Positions 35,614 through 45,310 of a stretch of 53,188 nt of DNA are shown here, in pieces. Numbering within the stretch: the stretch's first letter is position 1; each line of letters starts with the position of its first letter. The stretch lies in the NCBI RefSeq assembly GCF_000157915.1, contig NZ_EQ973643.1:366977-420164 (forward strand), written 5' to 3'. Made by a program: the position numbers and the translations under genes. This DNA is from Phocaeicola coprophilus DSM 18228 = JCM 13818 (GTDB lineage Bacteria > Bacteroidota > Bacteroidia > Bacteroidales > Bacteroidaceae). The notes beneath the pieces are model-generated. The model was not told the origin of the DNA, did no database searches, and worked only from the letters and a program-made list of their open reading frames with translations.

Positions 35614-37973
35614 GAAAAACATTATTGCTTATAGCAGCCTGTTGCCTGCAGGGAATGACCATAGCACAGGAACCAGTCTACCGACAGGCATCCGCTCCCA
35701 TTGAAGAACGTGTCAGTGACCTGCTGGGACGCATGACACTTGAAGAAAAAATCGGACAGATCTGCTGTCCTCTGGGATGGGAAATGTACACCAAAGTCAG
35801 TCCGGACAGTGTAACCATCTCGGACAAATACAGACAACAGATGGACGAAGCTCCCATCGGTTCCTACTGGGCTGTTCTCCGTGCCGATCCGTGGACTCAG
35901 AAAACTCTGGAAACCGGACTGAATCCCCGGCTGGCAGCCAAGGCTCTGAATGCCTTACAGAAGTATGCGGTAGAGCATACCCGCCTGGGAATTCCTGTCC
36001 TTTTTGCCGAAGAATGTCCGCATGGCCACATGGCTATCGGAGCAACAGTATTCCCTACTTCCATGGGACAGGCCTCAACCTGGAATGAATCTCTGATCCG
36101 GCAGATGGGAGAAGTCATCGGACTGGAAGCACGTCTTCAGGGTGCCAATATAGGATATGGTCCGGTTCTTGACATTGCACGGGAACCACGCTGGTCGCGT
36201 GTGGAAGAGACTTTCGGAGAAGATCCTTACCTGACAGGTATCCTGGGTACTGCCTTTGTACAGGGTATGCAAGGCAAAGACTTCAAGGACGGACGTCACG
36301 TCTACTCTACCCTGAAACACCTGGCTGCCTATGGAGTTCCCCGTGGAGGACACAACGGCGGACCGGCAGACATGGGACTGCGGGCCTTGCTGGATGAATA
36401 CCTTCCTGGATTCCAGCGGGCCGTAGAAGTAGGAAAAGCCGCTACGGTCATGACTTCCTACAACAGCATCGACGGAGTTCCCTGCACCTCCAATAAATTC
36501 CTGATCGACTCCCTGTTGCGCAAACGCTGGGGATTCGACGGATTTGTTTATTCCGACCTGGCCAGCATTGACGGCATTGCCGGTGCTCATGTAGCTGCCA
36601 ACCTGGAAGATGCGGCTATCCAGGCTGTAGAAGCCGGAACCGACATGGACCTGGGTGCCAATGCTTATCGCCGGCTGGTAAAAGCCGTACAGACAGGAAA
36701 GGTCAAAGAATCCGCTATCAACCGTGCTGTGAGCAATGTGCTGCGTCTCAAATTCCGGATGGGGCTTTTCGAACAACCTTATGTATCTCCCGAAGAGGCT
36801 GCACGCCTGGTTAACTGCGAAGATCACCGGATGCTGGCACGTAAAATAGCCCGCGAAGGAACCGTGCTGCTGAAGAACAACGGCATCCTGCCACTTGGAA
36901 AAGTGAAACGCATTGCCGTCATCGGTCCGAATGCTGATGTCATGTACAACTATCTGGGTGACTATACAGCTCCTCAGGAACGCAGCAAAGTGGTTACCCT
37001 GCTGGACGCCTTGCGTAACCGGATGCCGGATGTCCGTATAGACTATGTGAAAGGATGTGCCATAAGAGACACCACCCAGAGCAATATCAAAGAAGCAGTA
37101 GAAGCCGCTCGGAAAGCCGATCTGGTAATTCTGGCTGTAGGAGGTTCCAGTGCCCGCGACTTCAAGACAAAGTATATCAATACAGGAGCTGCTACCGTAG
37201 ACTCGGAAAATAGCGGAATCCTTTCGGATATGGAATGTGGAGAAGGCTTCGACCGGGCCACTCTCGACCTGCTGGGTGATCAGGAAAAACTGATCCGTGC
37301 CATCGCCGCAACAGAGAAACCGCTGGTGACAGTCTATATTGCCGGCCGTCCTCTCAACATGAATCTGGCCTCAGAAGTATCTGACGCACTGCTCACTGCC
37401 TGGTATCCCGGAGAACAGGGAGGTAACGGTATCGTAGATGTACTGACTGGTGAATATAACCCCAGCGGCCGTCTGCCGATGTCAGTTCCCCGGCATGTAG
37501 GACAGATCCCCGTACACTACTCGCAAGGTACTCTCCGGGATTACATGGACTGTCCGGGAAAACCGCTGTACACCTTCGGATATGGCCTCAGCTACACCAC
37601 CTTTGCCTACAGTAATCTGAAACTTTCTGCAACAGCAAAGGCAGCTTCGCAACCGGCCGGTGACAATGAAGTCATGCAGACTATTACCTGTACCGTTACC
37701 AATACGGGCGACCGGGACGGTGATGAAGTCGTACAGCTGTACCTGAATGATGAGGTCAGCTCGGTAGCAGTTCCGCCGATCCGTCTGAAAGGATTCCAGA
37801 AGATTTTCCTGAAGAAAGGCGAAAGTCGTGAAGTGACTTTCCAGTTGACACGACAGGATCTGTCCATATATGACCGTAACATGAACTTCACGGCTGAACC
37901 GGGACGGTTCAATGTCATGATCGGAGGATCTTCAGATAACCTGCCCCTGAAAGGAAGCTTTGAAATTCAGTAA
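35610..37973 (+). CDS. Glycoside hydrolase family 3 (beta-glucosidase/xylosidase type)
   Basis: Exported three-domain GH3 enzyme of 787 residues. After a signal peptide (LLLIAACCLQGMTIA) the barrel carries REPRWSRVEETFGEDP, the KH pair K236-H237 and the nucleophile D316 in YSDLAS, where most family members have SDW. The alpha/beta sandwich (about 410-620) contains GTVLLKNNGILPL and LAVGGSS. A C-terminal fibronectin-III-like domain (about 665-780) closes it. The sugar released (beta-glucose, xylose or GlcNAc) cannot be decided. It is the second gene of the fucosidase operon. Confidence 0.92.
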   Translation: MRKTLLLIAACCLQGMTIAQEPVYRQASAPIEERVSDLLGRMTLEEKIGQICCPLGWEMYTKVSPDSVTISDKYRQQMDEAPIGSYWAVLRADPWTQKTLETGLNPRLAAKALNALQKYAVEHTRLGIPVLFAEECPHGHMAIGATVFPTSMGQASTWNESLIRQMGEVIGLEARLQGANIGYGPVLDIAREPRWSRVEETFGEDPYLTGILGTAFVQGMQGKDFKDGRHVYSTLKHLAAYGVPRGGHNGGPADMGLRALLDEYLPGFQRAVEVGKAATVMTSYNSIDGVPCTSNKFLIDSLLRKRWGFDGFVYSDLASIDGIAGAHVAANLEDAAIQAVEAGTDMDLGANAYRRLVKAVQTGKVKESAINRAVSNVLRLKFRMGLFEQPYVSPEEAARLVNCEDHRMLARKIAREGTVLLKNNGILPLGKVKRIAVIGPNADVMYNYLGDYTAPQERSKVVTLLDALRNRMPDVRIDYVKGCAIRDTTQSNIKEAVEAARKADLVILAVGGSSARDFKTKYINTGAATVDSENSGILSDMECGEGFDRATLDLLGDQEKLIRAIAATEKPLVTVYIAGRPLNMNLASEVSDALLTAWYPGEQGGNGIVDVLTGEYNPSGRLPMSVPRHVGQIPVHYSQGTLRDYMDCPGKPLYTFGYGLSYTTFAYSNLKLSATAKAASQPAGDNEVMQTITCTVTNTGDRDGDEVVQLYLNDEVSSVAVPPIRLKGFQKIFLKKGESREVTFQLTRQDLSIYDRNMNFTAEPGRFNVMIGGSSDNLPLKGSFEIQ

Positions 37974-37980
37974 CTTTATT

Positions 37981-38013
37981 TTCCGGCCAGAGTCTGCGGA
38001 CTTTGACCGGGAA
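37981..38013 (+). terminator. Probable terminator of the GH29-GH3 operon
   Basis: TTCCGGCCAGAGTC pairs with GGACTTTGACCGGGAA across a 3-nt loop, with one wobble, one mismatch and one bulged base, starting 8 bp after the GH3 stop. There is no T-run. Confidence 0.45.
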
Positions 38014-38052
38014 ACTATAAAAGGATGAAAATACCCACCATATAAAACGGCG

Positions 38053-38140
38053 CCGCAACGACCGCACACTTCGGTCCAATCGACTGCACGATGAGACCGC
38101 AACGACCGCACGATTCAGCCCGAACGAAGGCACGATGTAA
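38053..38140. repeat. Four 22-bp tandem units (two 44-bp repeats)
   Basis: Units 38053-38074, 38075-38096, 38097-38118 and 38119-38140. Units 1 and 3 share CCGCAACGACCGCAC; units 2 and 4 share the frame CGA-x2-GCACGATG. All four keep a core like AACGACYGCACGAT. The period of 22/44 bp and the place between convergent genes match the array at 5567-5720, though the sequence is different. Confidence 0.75.
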
Positions 38141-38145
38141 CTTGC

Positions 38146-39087
38146 TTATTTAGAAGAAGATACAGAAGCTTCTGAAAAATGCAGCTGATAACCGACTTCA
38201 CGGATGGACTTCACTTCAACATCCAACTCTTTCAGAGAAACCTTCAACTGCTTAATGATCTGATAAGCCCGGGTCTTGACTACACTGTTCTCCACTTTGC
38301 CAGCCTGATGAATTTCCGCAATCTGCCCGTAAGACAGACTGAAATCAGAGTTCCGGATAAAAGCCCTGAAATAGAGAAGACTCATTCCCTTCAATTCAAT
38401 GGCAAGACCTTCGTGGAAAAGTTTACGCTGCCTGTCATTCCAATAATATCCCGGTACGATTTCTTCTCCCGATATCTCCTCCGTCAAATCCTGATGAACC
38501 GGAAGGTCCGCTGTTTTCCGACGGACAAGATACAGCCATCCGATAGCTCCCAAAAGCAACAGAAGATAAGTATACCAGCGATGTAACAACAAGACAACAG
38601 GAATATGTACTGATGCTTTCAAGGTAAGATCCGGCTTCCCCTTAAGGCTGGTTCTCCAGGTCTTTTCAGTGATCGCCAGATAATCCGGATGCGCCAGAAG
38701 CGAAGAACCCTGTATATACTGCTCACCCATCCTGCAACCGACAGCTGTCAGAACCGGTATGTCTTTCTGATGAAGTTTTTCCTGAAAGATACTGTCCAGC
38801 CGGAACCGGGTGGAATCCTCCAGAGTCAGATAATACTGATTTCCCCACTCCATGCATTCCGTCACAGGTACAGGATCTTCTGTATTCCGGGAATCATACT
38901 GAAAAACAATCAATGTGATGAACTTATCTTTCTCTTCCGTCATGGCCTCCCCAAAAGCAGTCTTGCAATCCTGAATGATCAGATAGCGCTGGCCAAGCAT
39001 GAAGCAAACTTCAAGCGCGGCCACCATACCTGCAAGAATGAGGCAGGCCCAACGGGAATTGACAAGTTTTTTATGATTGCTTTCCAT
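38146..39087 (-). CDS. Membrane-anchored winged-helix transcriptional regulator
   Basis: Predicted one-component inner-membrane regulator (313 residues). One membrane helix near the N-terminus (WACLILAGMVAALEVCFML) leads to a periplasmic domain of about 140 residues. A second helix (WYTYLLLLLGAIGWLYLV) leads into a cytoplasmic C-terminal domain ending TRAYQIIKQLKVSLKELD, then REVGYQLHF, the look of an OmpR-type winged helix. ToxR has the opposite order (DNA-binding domain first), so this is an inverted version. The frame is open to 39189, but the ATG at 39087 puts the membrane helix at a sensible place. It lies between glycosidase loci and could sense a periplasmic signal for them; no kinase or phospho-acceptor domain is seen. 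Confidence 0.65.
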   Translation of the reverse strand: MESNHKKLVNSRWACLILAGMVAALEVCFMLGQRYLIIQDCKTAFGEAMTEEKDKFITLIVFQYDSRNTEDPVPVTECMEWGNQYYLTLEDSTRFRLDSIFQEKLHQKDIPVLTAVGCRMGEQYIQGSSLLAHPDYLAITEKTWRTSLKGKPDLTLKASVHIPVVLLLHRWYTYLLLLLGAIGWLYLVRRKTADLPVHQDLTEEISGEEIVPGYYWNDRQRKLFHEGLAIELKGMSLLYFRAFIRNSDFSLSYGQIAEIHQAGKVENSVVKTRAYQIIKQLKVSLKELDVEVKSIREVGYQLHFSEASVSSSK

Positions 39088-39207
39088 TCTGTTTTCTACA
39101 TTTCTCTTGTTACAAGCCACCCGGGTGTTAACAGATCCGGCAAATGGCAGGCACAAAAATAGAAAAAATATATGAACCCTTAAAAGCAAAAAAAATAAAT
39201 ATAAAAA

Positions 39208-39248
39208 GATGGACAGGAGACATCAGTCTGAATGTCTCTCTATCCATC
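39208..39248 (-). terminator. Terminator of the GH35/DUF6067-like operon
   Basis: GATGGACAGGAGACAT pairs with ATGTCTCTCTATCCATC (one wobble, one bulge). On the minus strand it is followed by a long T-rich tract (complement of the A-rich 39183-39207), so it is a good intrinsic terminator downstream of the DUF6067-like gene. Confidence 0.7.
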
Positions 39249-39322
39249 CCAGAAAAAAAATCTACATTGAAAAACGTTATTCAATCCCTAAATATGGAAT
39301 ATCCATCAGACAATCCATATGC

Positions 39323-42300
39323 TCATTTCTTCTCCAGATAAATCAGCCAGCCCTTTCTAGGCTCTATACGGATCTGTTCATCTGCTTCCCATTCACAGGA
39401 CGGCTGAAAATCCGGAATTGCAGGTGCAACGATCCGTACAGATTTGGGAGATAATCCCAGCTTCTTCCAGTCTATATCCAGATGAACAGACTGAGAGTCA
39501 TCTGAATAATTGCCCAGTGACAGCAAAACCTTATCAGCCTTCTGATAAACGGTTACTTTTACCTCATCCCTGTCTGCTTTAACAGGAACTTCCGGCTCCC
39601 AAAAGCCGGTCATCCGGGCATCGGCTATTCCAAATTCATCCCAAAGTTTCCACACCGGACGCGGATCGCACACCACTCCTTCTGTCATCCAGGGATGGCG
39701 CACCGTCATACCATACTGCATACCCAGCCATTTGTTTCCACCCCGGTAAAGCATATCCCCCATCAGTCCAAAAGGAATACCGGAAGATTCTATCAGCCAG
39801 TTGGCCGGTGTCATCTGATCATACAGGAAGCTCTCGCCAAACCAGACCTTATTGATATATGGAAAGAACTCAGCATACTGGTTGGCCGGTCCCCGGGAAA
39901 AGCCTGTATTCGAATGCAGATCTATAATACATCCCGGTTTGACACTGTCCATGGCACGCCGCATCCGCTTTAAGATATCCCGTCCGAAAGAAACATCGTC
40001 CAGATACAGACCGTCAATGTCCAGATTCTTCACCATCCAGCGCAATCCTTCAATATAATAATTATACCATCGGGAATCCGTTTCCGAGGTCAGCAAAGCC
40101 GCATCTGCCCCCGTGTTCACCTCACCGTTGTCAAAATGATGGTACCATTGCGGAGTATAATCCGTTACCAGATGTTCCCTGCACCATGGATAACCTCCTC
40201 CATCTCCACCACGCAGAATTTCATGACCTAAACTGCGGATAGCCCACAATTCGGTCACCATATTGGTCAGCTCACGCAAAGTATAATACAACTTCACCTT
40301 ACACCCTTTTCCATGCCATTCCTTCACCATGGCCTTCAACTTTTCATTCGTCAGGAACGGATAATTGATATAAGGATTAAATTCATTGGCATGATGTACA
40401 TTAATGATCTTTACTCCAGCCTGTACGTCTTCCTCCGCAGGAATCGGATATTGTCCATTGTGATAATAGCGGTCTGTAAACTGACTTCTGATATCCAATT
40501 CTTTCACCGGTGTAACAAGCAAGGCAAAATCAAAGTCCAGTGCCTCTCCTGCCTGCAGTTTCCGTTCTCCGCTATATACCGTCACCAATGTTTCCTTTTT
40601 CGATTTCCGGATTCGGAATCCCCCTTTTCCATCATTGCTCCAGCTTTGAGGATAAGCCGGATGATAAGCATTCAACAGGGGACCAGAGTAAGACGATCCT
40701 CGCAACTCACAATGTATACCGGCCTTAGCCGAACCTATCCAGAAGCTGTCGAAAGGCCATAACCAGTCCGTTTTCTCGCTGACCGGAATCGATACACCTG
40801 AATGATTGATGGCCTTTACAGGTGTATCCCATTTCCCATCATACCATTCCGGAGTTTCCTGACCGGGAAGACCGGCTCCCAGAAATCCTGTTCCGACACT
40901 GCTGTTCACCGGTATCTCAAGCCGTACATCTTTTATGTGTAAATTGCGCTTGGGTGTCAGTGTATACACATAATTCATCCACCCATCAAACTCCATCCGT
41001 CCCTTGAAAGAAACACACAACTCAGCATCTTCTGCTTTCCAATATCCTTTTACCTGAGCCGGAGTCTGTTCCTCCAGCTGCGGAAGTGCCTGATATACCT
41101 TGCTTCCTTCTTCCGTTTCTACGACAAAACGTATCGGCTTTTCCAGAATATCGGTTCCCCAGGAAGTAATCTGCCGGGGAAGTCCGCTCTTCTTGTCCAG
41201 CACAACCTGCCGGCCCAGACAAGACAGGCGAAAACCATCTACCTGCATCTCCGTATATGGTTTCACCGGCACATCTTCTTCGCCTAAAGTTGAATTCAGC
41301 CATCTCAAACGACTATGTCTCCAGGGCTCCCCATCCCCCCGGTCAGTCAGAATCTGTCCTTCTACCTGCAGGGAAACAGGAATTTTCTTTTCTCCGTGAA
41401 GACTGTCTGTCAAGGTTATGAATCCTGAATAGACTCCCTCTGCCAGCGATGCATCCACGTCAACCCCAAACCATAAAGGCTGTACCATTCCTTTCTTGAT
41501 TCCCAGATCTCTCGTAAACGACTCTCCCTTCGGATCAACCCCTTCCAGATTAAAGCAGGTTATCGCAGAAGCAGGAATGCGTTGCTTTCCGCATGTCAGA
41601 TCAGTGGCCTGATAATCCACGATATTCAACGGCATCTCCGGACTCCATACTCCAATCTGAAACGCATAATACTCATTGGGAGCAGCTTTTCCTCTGAAAC
41701 TCATTCCCTGACGGACATCCATCCATTTGGCCGGCAGATATTCCCGCATACGGATGGGATTCTCTCTATCCTCCGGGAAGACATACCAGTCTGAGGAATT
41801 TTGTTTTCTATAATCTGCGATCTCCTGCCTGGTTGCAATCACCTCCATCGGATAAAAGCTGTCAAACCGGGTTCTCGACTCCAGACGTTCCACTTCTGCT
41901 TCCACGCAGTTCTTTTCCTGACAAGCCTGTTCTTTCCAGAACTTATCCAGGGTCACCGTATCAGGCAAATACCCTTTCCAATAAGCACCGCTGCCAGTCT
42001 GCACCTGATAAGGCAAATAATAAAAATAGTAAGTCCCCGGTTGACTCACCGGTCCAAACTGAATCTGACAAGACTCATTGTCAACCTTTATCTTCCTGAC
42101 ATTAGAGACTGTATCTCCCGTAACAGAATTAACAATCAGAAAACGTTTGTCTCCCGGATTCCGGTCCGGACGCCTCCATTCCATCTTCAAGGTTACAACT
42201 TCTGCTGCCTGATTGATCTTCAGTACAGCCCGGTGATTTCCCAGACCTTCCTCCCAGACATTCGGGGCTACAGCATAAGAATGATTCAAGCGGTTATGAG

Positions 42301-42361
42301 CAGTAATATTTACTGCCCATAAGCAACTGACGATGCCTAACAAAAAAACGTATTTTTTCAT
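39323..42361 (-). CDS. Large secreted glycoside-hydrolase-like protein (DUF6067-like)
   Basis: Exported protein of 1012 residues with a signal peptide (YVFLLGIVSCLWAVNITA). An N-terminal beta-rich region of about 350 residues precedes a supersandwich-like part, with conserved WLWPFDSFWIGS. A probable TIM barrel (about 620-900) contains IINVHHANEFNPYINYPF, DGLYLDDVSFGRDI (with candidate catalytic Asp residues), CIIDLHSNTG and FGLMGDMLYRGG. I recall this pattern as DUF6067, a Bacteroidetes family annotated as glycoside-hydrolase domain proteins, but I cannot confirm it. Its start lies 37 bp after the stop of the GH35 gene, so they are co-transcribed and likely share a galactose-containing substrate. 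Confidence 0.65.
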   Translation of the reverse strand: MKKYVFLLGIVSCLWAVNITAHNRLNHSYAVAPNVWEEGLGNHRAVLKINQAAEVVTLKMEWRRPDRNPGDKRFLIVNSVTGDTVSNVRKIKVDNESCQIQFGPVSQPGTYYFYYLPYQVQTGSGAYWKGYLPDTVTLDKFWKEQACQEKNCVEAEVERLESRTRFDSFYPMEVIATRQEIADYRKQNSSDWYVFPEDRENPIRMREYLPAKWMDVRQGMSFRGKAAPNEYYAFQIGVWSPEMPLNIVDYQATDLTCGKQRIPASAITCFNLEGVDPKGESFTRDLGIKKGMVQPLWFGVDVDASLAEGVYSGFITLTDSLHGEKKIPVSLQVEGQILTDRGDGEPWRHSRLRWLNSTLGEEDVPVKPYTEMQVDGFRLSCLGRQVVLDKKSGLPRQITSWGTDILEKPIRFVVETEEGSKVYQALPQLEEQTPAQVKGYWKAEDAELCVSFKGRMEFDGWMNYVYTLTPKRNLHIKDVRLEIPVNSSVGTGFLGAGLPGQETPEWYDGKWDTPVKAINHSGVSIPVSEKTDWLWPFDSFWIGSAKAGIHCELRGSSYSGPLLNAYHPAYPQSWSNDGKGGFRIRKSKKETLVTVYSGERKLQAGEALDFDFALLVTPVKELDIRSQFTDRYYHNGQYPIPAEEDVQAGVKIINVHHANEFNPYINYPFLTNEKLKAMVKEWHGKGCKVKLYYTLRELTNMVTELWAIRSLGHEILRGGDGGGYPWCREHLVTDYTPQWYHHFDNGEVNTGADAALLTSETDSRWYNYYIEGLRWMVKNLDIDGLYLDDVSFGRDILKRMRRAMDSVKPGCIIDLHSNTGFSRGPANQYAEFFPYINKVWFGESFLYDQMTPANWLIESSGIPFGLMGDMLYRGGNKWLGMQYGMTVRHPWMTEGVVCDPRPVWKLWDEFGIADARMTGFWEPEVPVKADRDEVKVTVYQKADKVLLSLGNYSDDSQSVHLDIDWKKLGLSPKSVRIVAPAIPDFQPSCEWEADEQIRIEPRKGWLIYLEKK

Positions 42362-42398
42362 GGTTCAATAAAAAAACAAATATTTCCAATATCAGCCA

Positions 42399-45050
42399 TC
42401 ACATAGGAAAACGATACTCCTGACGGATTTCAACACCCGTCAAAGACGGATTGACGCAATCAGCCGGATGAATATCTTTTTCAAAGTAAATCGGTTCATC
42501 GGCAGATTTCAATCCCTGAATGCGTACTATCAACGGATTGACTGCAGCAGATTCCTTCCAGCGGCTCGGACTAAGAATCCAGTCTGTTCCATCATAATAA
42601 GAATCACCTATCAACGCACCGTTCAGATAAGCATTAGCCACATCTCCTTTATAGGAAAGATAAGCCCGGGTTTCTTCGTCTCCCTGAAGCGCATCCGGAA
42701 CATTGACTGCATAAAGAGCCAGATGCTCCTGTTCTGCAAATATAGAAGGTTTATCCAAATTACAGTCCGTAACAACCGACTGTTTATCAGAAGAAGTCCA
42801 GGTCGCATCTGTATTCCAAACCACCCGCTGGCCGTTAGACAGCAGAATTTCCAGTTCAGCCATCACTCCATCCGGAGCAGAGAAAGCCCATTCGTTTCCA
42901 CCGGCCTTCACTAAATCTGTCACATCAGCACGCCAATATCCACCCATCTCTTCAGCCTGCACCTTCTGATTATTCAGCATCGAATAAGACTGCTTATCCG
43001 CTACATACCGAAGCCAGGCCTTTTCCACTTCTGCTATCGTATTCAGATAAAATCCCCGGCAAACAAGATCACCTGCCACCGGACGAATAGTCTTGGCACC
43101 ATCCATTGGCGCAAGCTGGCGGAAAGTTGCTTTCAAGCTTCTGGGCTCTCCCTGAAAAGTCCGTTTCTTAAACTGCCCTTTTCCGTATATCCACGCCTCA
43201 GCAGAAGACTGTTCGTCAATCAAAGTAATCTTTTCACCGTCAGATATCAAAGAAGAAGTTGTCAGTATCACATAGTCTTCTCCGTTGTTCGTTCCTTTCC
43301 AGAGCTGATCGGATTCTTCTTCCGTAAGTGTCACCAGACGAACAATACTTCCATCCGTGCAATTCAATGTTACCACACAATCCTTTCCTGGCCGGAGAGC
43401 ATTGATAAACCATCCGTTCTTTTCTTTCTTGCAGGCTGCATGCACTGTCTCCACCTTATCTATACCTTCGGCTGACAAGAAATATTCACCGGCTATGCCA
43501 TCATCCTCAAAAAAGAAATAAGTGGTTTCATTTCCTTCTTTCATCGAACATACAGGCTGAACGGTTGCATATTTCAACAATGTCTTTCCTAAAGACTGAT
43601 TGAACGGCCAAAGGAAATAAGCCTTGTCTGAAACTGTTATCCGTTGCCGTGGAATGCGCAGTGTCTCATCCTTCAGTTTCACCGTGAAACGTACATTCTT
43701 GAAATCCTGACGATGGCGGCGATACAAAATATTTGAACAGAACAGATATCCACTCTTTCCATCCGTGCGTACCGCCCACTGCAGATTTTCTCTCTTCTGA
43801 TTGCTTGTCGGCAAATAAGCAACAGCCGGAGCCAGTGAAGGTCCAAAATCATTCATAAAATAATTATACTTCTTGGTCTCCTGCATAACTGTTCCCAATG
43901 TTCCGAATTCCCGAACAGGAGCCTGATAATCGTAACTGATACGAGGGCCGGAAGACTGATATGTACGTTTCTGTCCGACAGGGTTCGATCCTCCGACATA
44001 CATATAGTATCCCATCAGATTGGCACCACACCCCAGGCGAAGGTTAATGTTCTCACCGGCCAATTCTTCGGGAACAACTGCCCGACGCGGATAGAAAGTA
44101 GTACTTCCTACACCGACCTCACAAGTAAAGAAAGGAGATTCGTTGTTTTCCCCACTCAACGATTCCACATCGCCCTCAATTTTAATAATATCTGTCCCGA
44201 TATTGTCCGACAAGCGATTGTATGTGAAAAATTCAAAGTTAGAAACAGGGACCTCATTTTTCCCGGAAGTTGTCCAGGGAGCTTCTATATAGAAACCAGC
44301 ATAAGGGATAATTTCTCCTTTAGGATATTCACTATCCAGCCAATGAGTCATTGTATACATAGGAACATCATATCCTATCTCAACCGCCATCCTCTTTAAT
44401 GCAGTCAGATGAGGAATAATCTGTCCGGGAACAACATATTCATTCTCCAGCTGTACAGCTATAACCGGTCCTCCGTCCTTATACATCATGCCTTTTACCT
44501 GACTGTAAACAGCTTCATACCAGCGACGCACATATTCCAGATACAGAGGATCATTGGAACGTGCCCGGAAATTATGATTTCCGACAATCCAGTCGGGCAA
44601 TCCTCCATTCCGGATTTCGGCATTACAATAGGGCCCGATGCGAAGGTGTACTTTTAATCCCACTTCTTTACACAGTTCTACAAAACGATGCAGGTTCAGA
44701 TGATCTTTCCAGGATAATTCCCCTTCAAACTCTTCATGAAGTGACCACAAACAATAAGTTGCAACAATATTCACTCCTGACGATTTCATCTTCAGCAGGG
44801 CATCACGCCAATAACGAGGATCCATCCGGCTATAATGAAACTCTCCCATTACCGGCACCTGTGGAACTCCTCCTTCTGTCAAATAAAGATTATTCACCTT
44901 TATCTCCTGACCGGCCGGTCCCGGATTCCCCATTTTTATATATTCCACCTTCGGATAACTGATATTCTTCAAGTCTATCTGATATTGGGCAGACAGAGTT
45001 CCTGCTGCGAACAGACATGCAGATAATATAATTTGCTTTTTCATACTCAT
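42399..45050 (-). CDS. Beta-galactosidase, GH35
   Basis: Exported retaining beta-galactosidase of 883 residues. After a signal peptide (QIILSACLFAAGTLSA) the GH35 barrel shows MGEFHYSRMDPRYWRD, LRIGPYCNAEIRNGGLP, the acid/base E204 in QLENEY and the nucleophile E311 in FTCEVGVGS. The C-terminal 500 residues are beta-rich jelly-roll domains, as is usual in long GH35 enzymes. A second ATG at 45044 could also start it. It is the first gene of the operon with the DUF6067-like gene. Galactose in mucin or plant glycans is the likely target. Confidence 0.92.
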   Translation of the reverse strand: MSMKKQIILSACLFAAGTLSAQYQIDLKNISYPKVEYIKMGNPGPAGQEIKVNNLYLTEGGVPQVPVMGEFHYSRMDPRYWRDALLKMKSSGVNIVATYCLWSLHEEFEGELSWKDHLNLHRFVELCKEVGLKVHLRIGPYCNAEIRNGGLPDWIVGNHNFRARSNDPLYLEYVRRWYEAVYSQVKGMMYKDGGPVIAVQLENEYVVPGQIIPHLTALKRMAVEIGYDVPMYTMTHWLDSEYPKGEIIPYAGFYIEAPWTTSGKNEVPVSNFEFFTYNRLSDNIGTDIIKIEGDVESLSGENNESPFFTCEVGVGSTTFYPRRAVVPEELAGENINLRLGCGANLMGYYMYVGGSNPVGQKRTYQSSGPRISYDYQAPVREFGTLGTVMQETKKYNYFMNDFGPSLAPAVAYLPTSNQKRENLQWAVRTDGKSGYLFCSNILYRRHRQDFKNVRFTVKLKDETLRIPRQRITVSDKAYFLWPFNQSLGKTLLKYATVQPVCSMKEGNETTYFFFEDDGIAGEYFLSAEGIDKVETVHAACKKEKNGWFINALRPGKDCVVTLNCTDGSIVRLVTLTEEESDQLWKGTNNGEDYVILTTSSLISDGEKITLIDEQSSAEAWIYGKGQFKKRTFQGEPRSLKATFRQLAPMDGAKTIRPVAGDLVCRGFYLNTIAEVEKAWLRYVADKQSYSMLNNQKVQAEEMGGYWRADVTDLVKAGGNEWAFSAPDGVMAELEILLSNGQRVVWNTDATWTSSDKQSVVTDCNLDKPSIFAEQEHLALYAVNVPDALQGDEETRAYLSYKGDVANAYLNGALIGDSYYDGTDWILSPSRWKESAAVNPLIVRIQGLKSADEPIYFEKDIHPADCVNPSLTGVEIRQEYRFPM

Positions 45051-45188
45051 TCTTTATGCCTAATATGTTTAATCTAAAAGTCTTATTGCTTTCGTCTATG
45101 AATCAGCAATAATTCATACAATCATCAATACTTCAAATTACATAAACTATAATCCCCTGCTTATCAATATTGAATAGATAAGAACCTA

Positions 45189-45196
45189 CAAATATA
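45189..45196 (-). promoter_or_regulatory. Possible promoter -7 element for GH35 operon
   Basis: The minus strand reads TATATTTG (fits TAnnTTTG), 138 bp before the GH35 start. A CAAA on the plus strand (TTTG on the minus) lies only 10 bp upstream, too close for a normal -33. The rest of the 260-bp gap 45051-45310 is AT-rich and shows no other structure I can name. Confidence 0.35.
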
Positions 45197-45310
45197 GCGA
45201 AAAAATCAAAGTCAGTCTTTTTTACGAATAAAATGAGAGAATAACTTAAATATTGATGAGACTCTTTTATTTTTATAAAAAATTCACTTCTTTTGTAAGT
45301 CTATTAGCCT

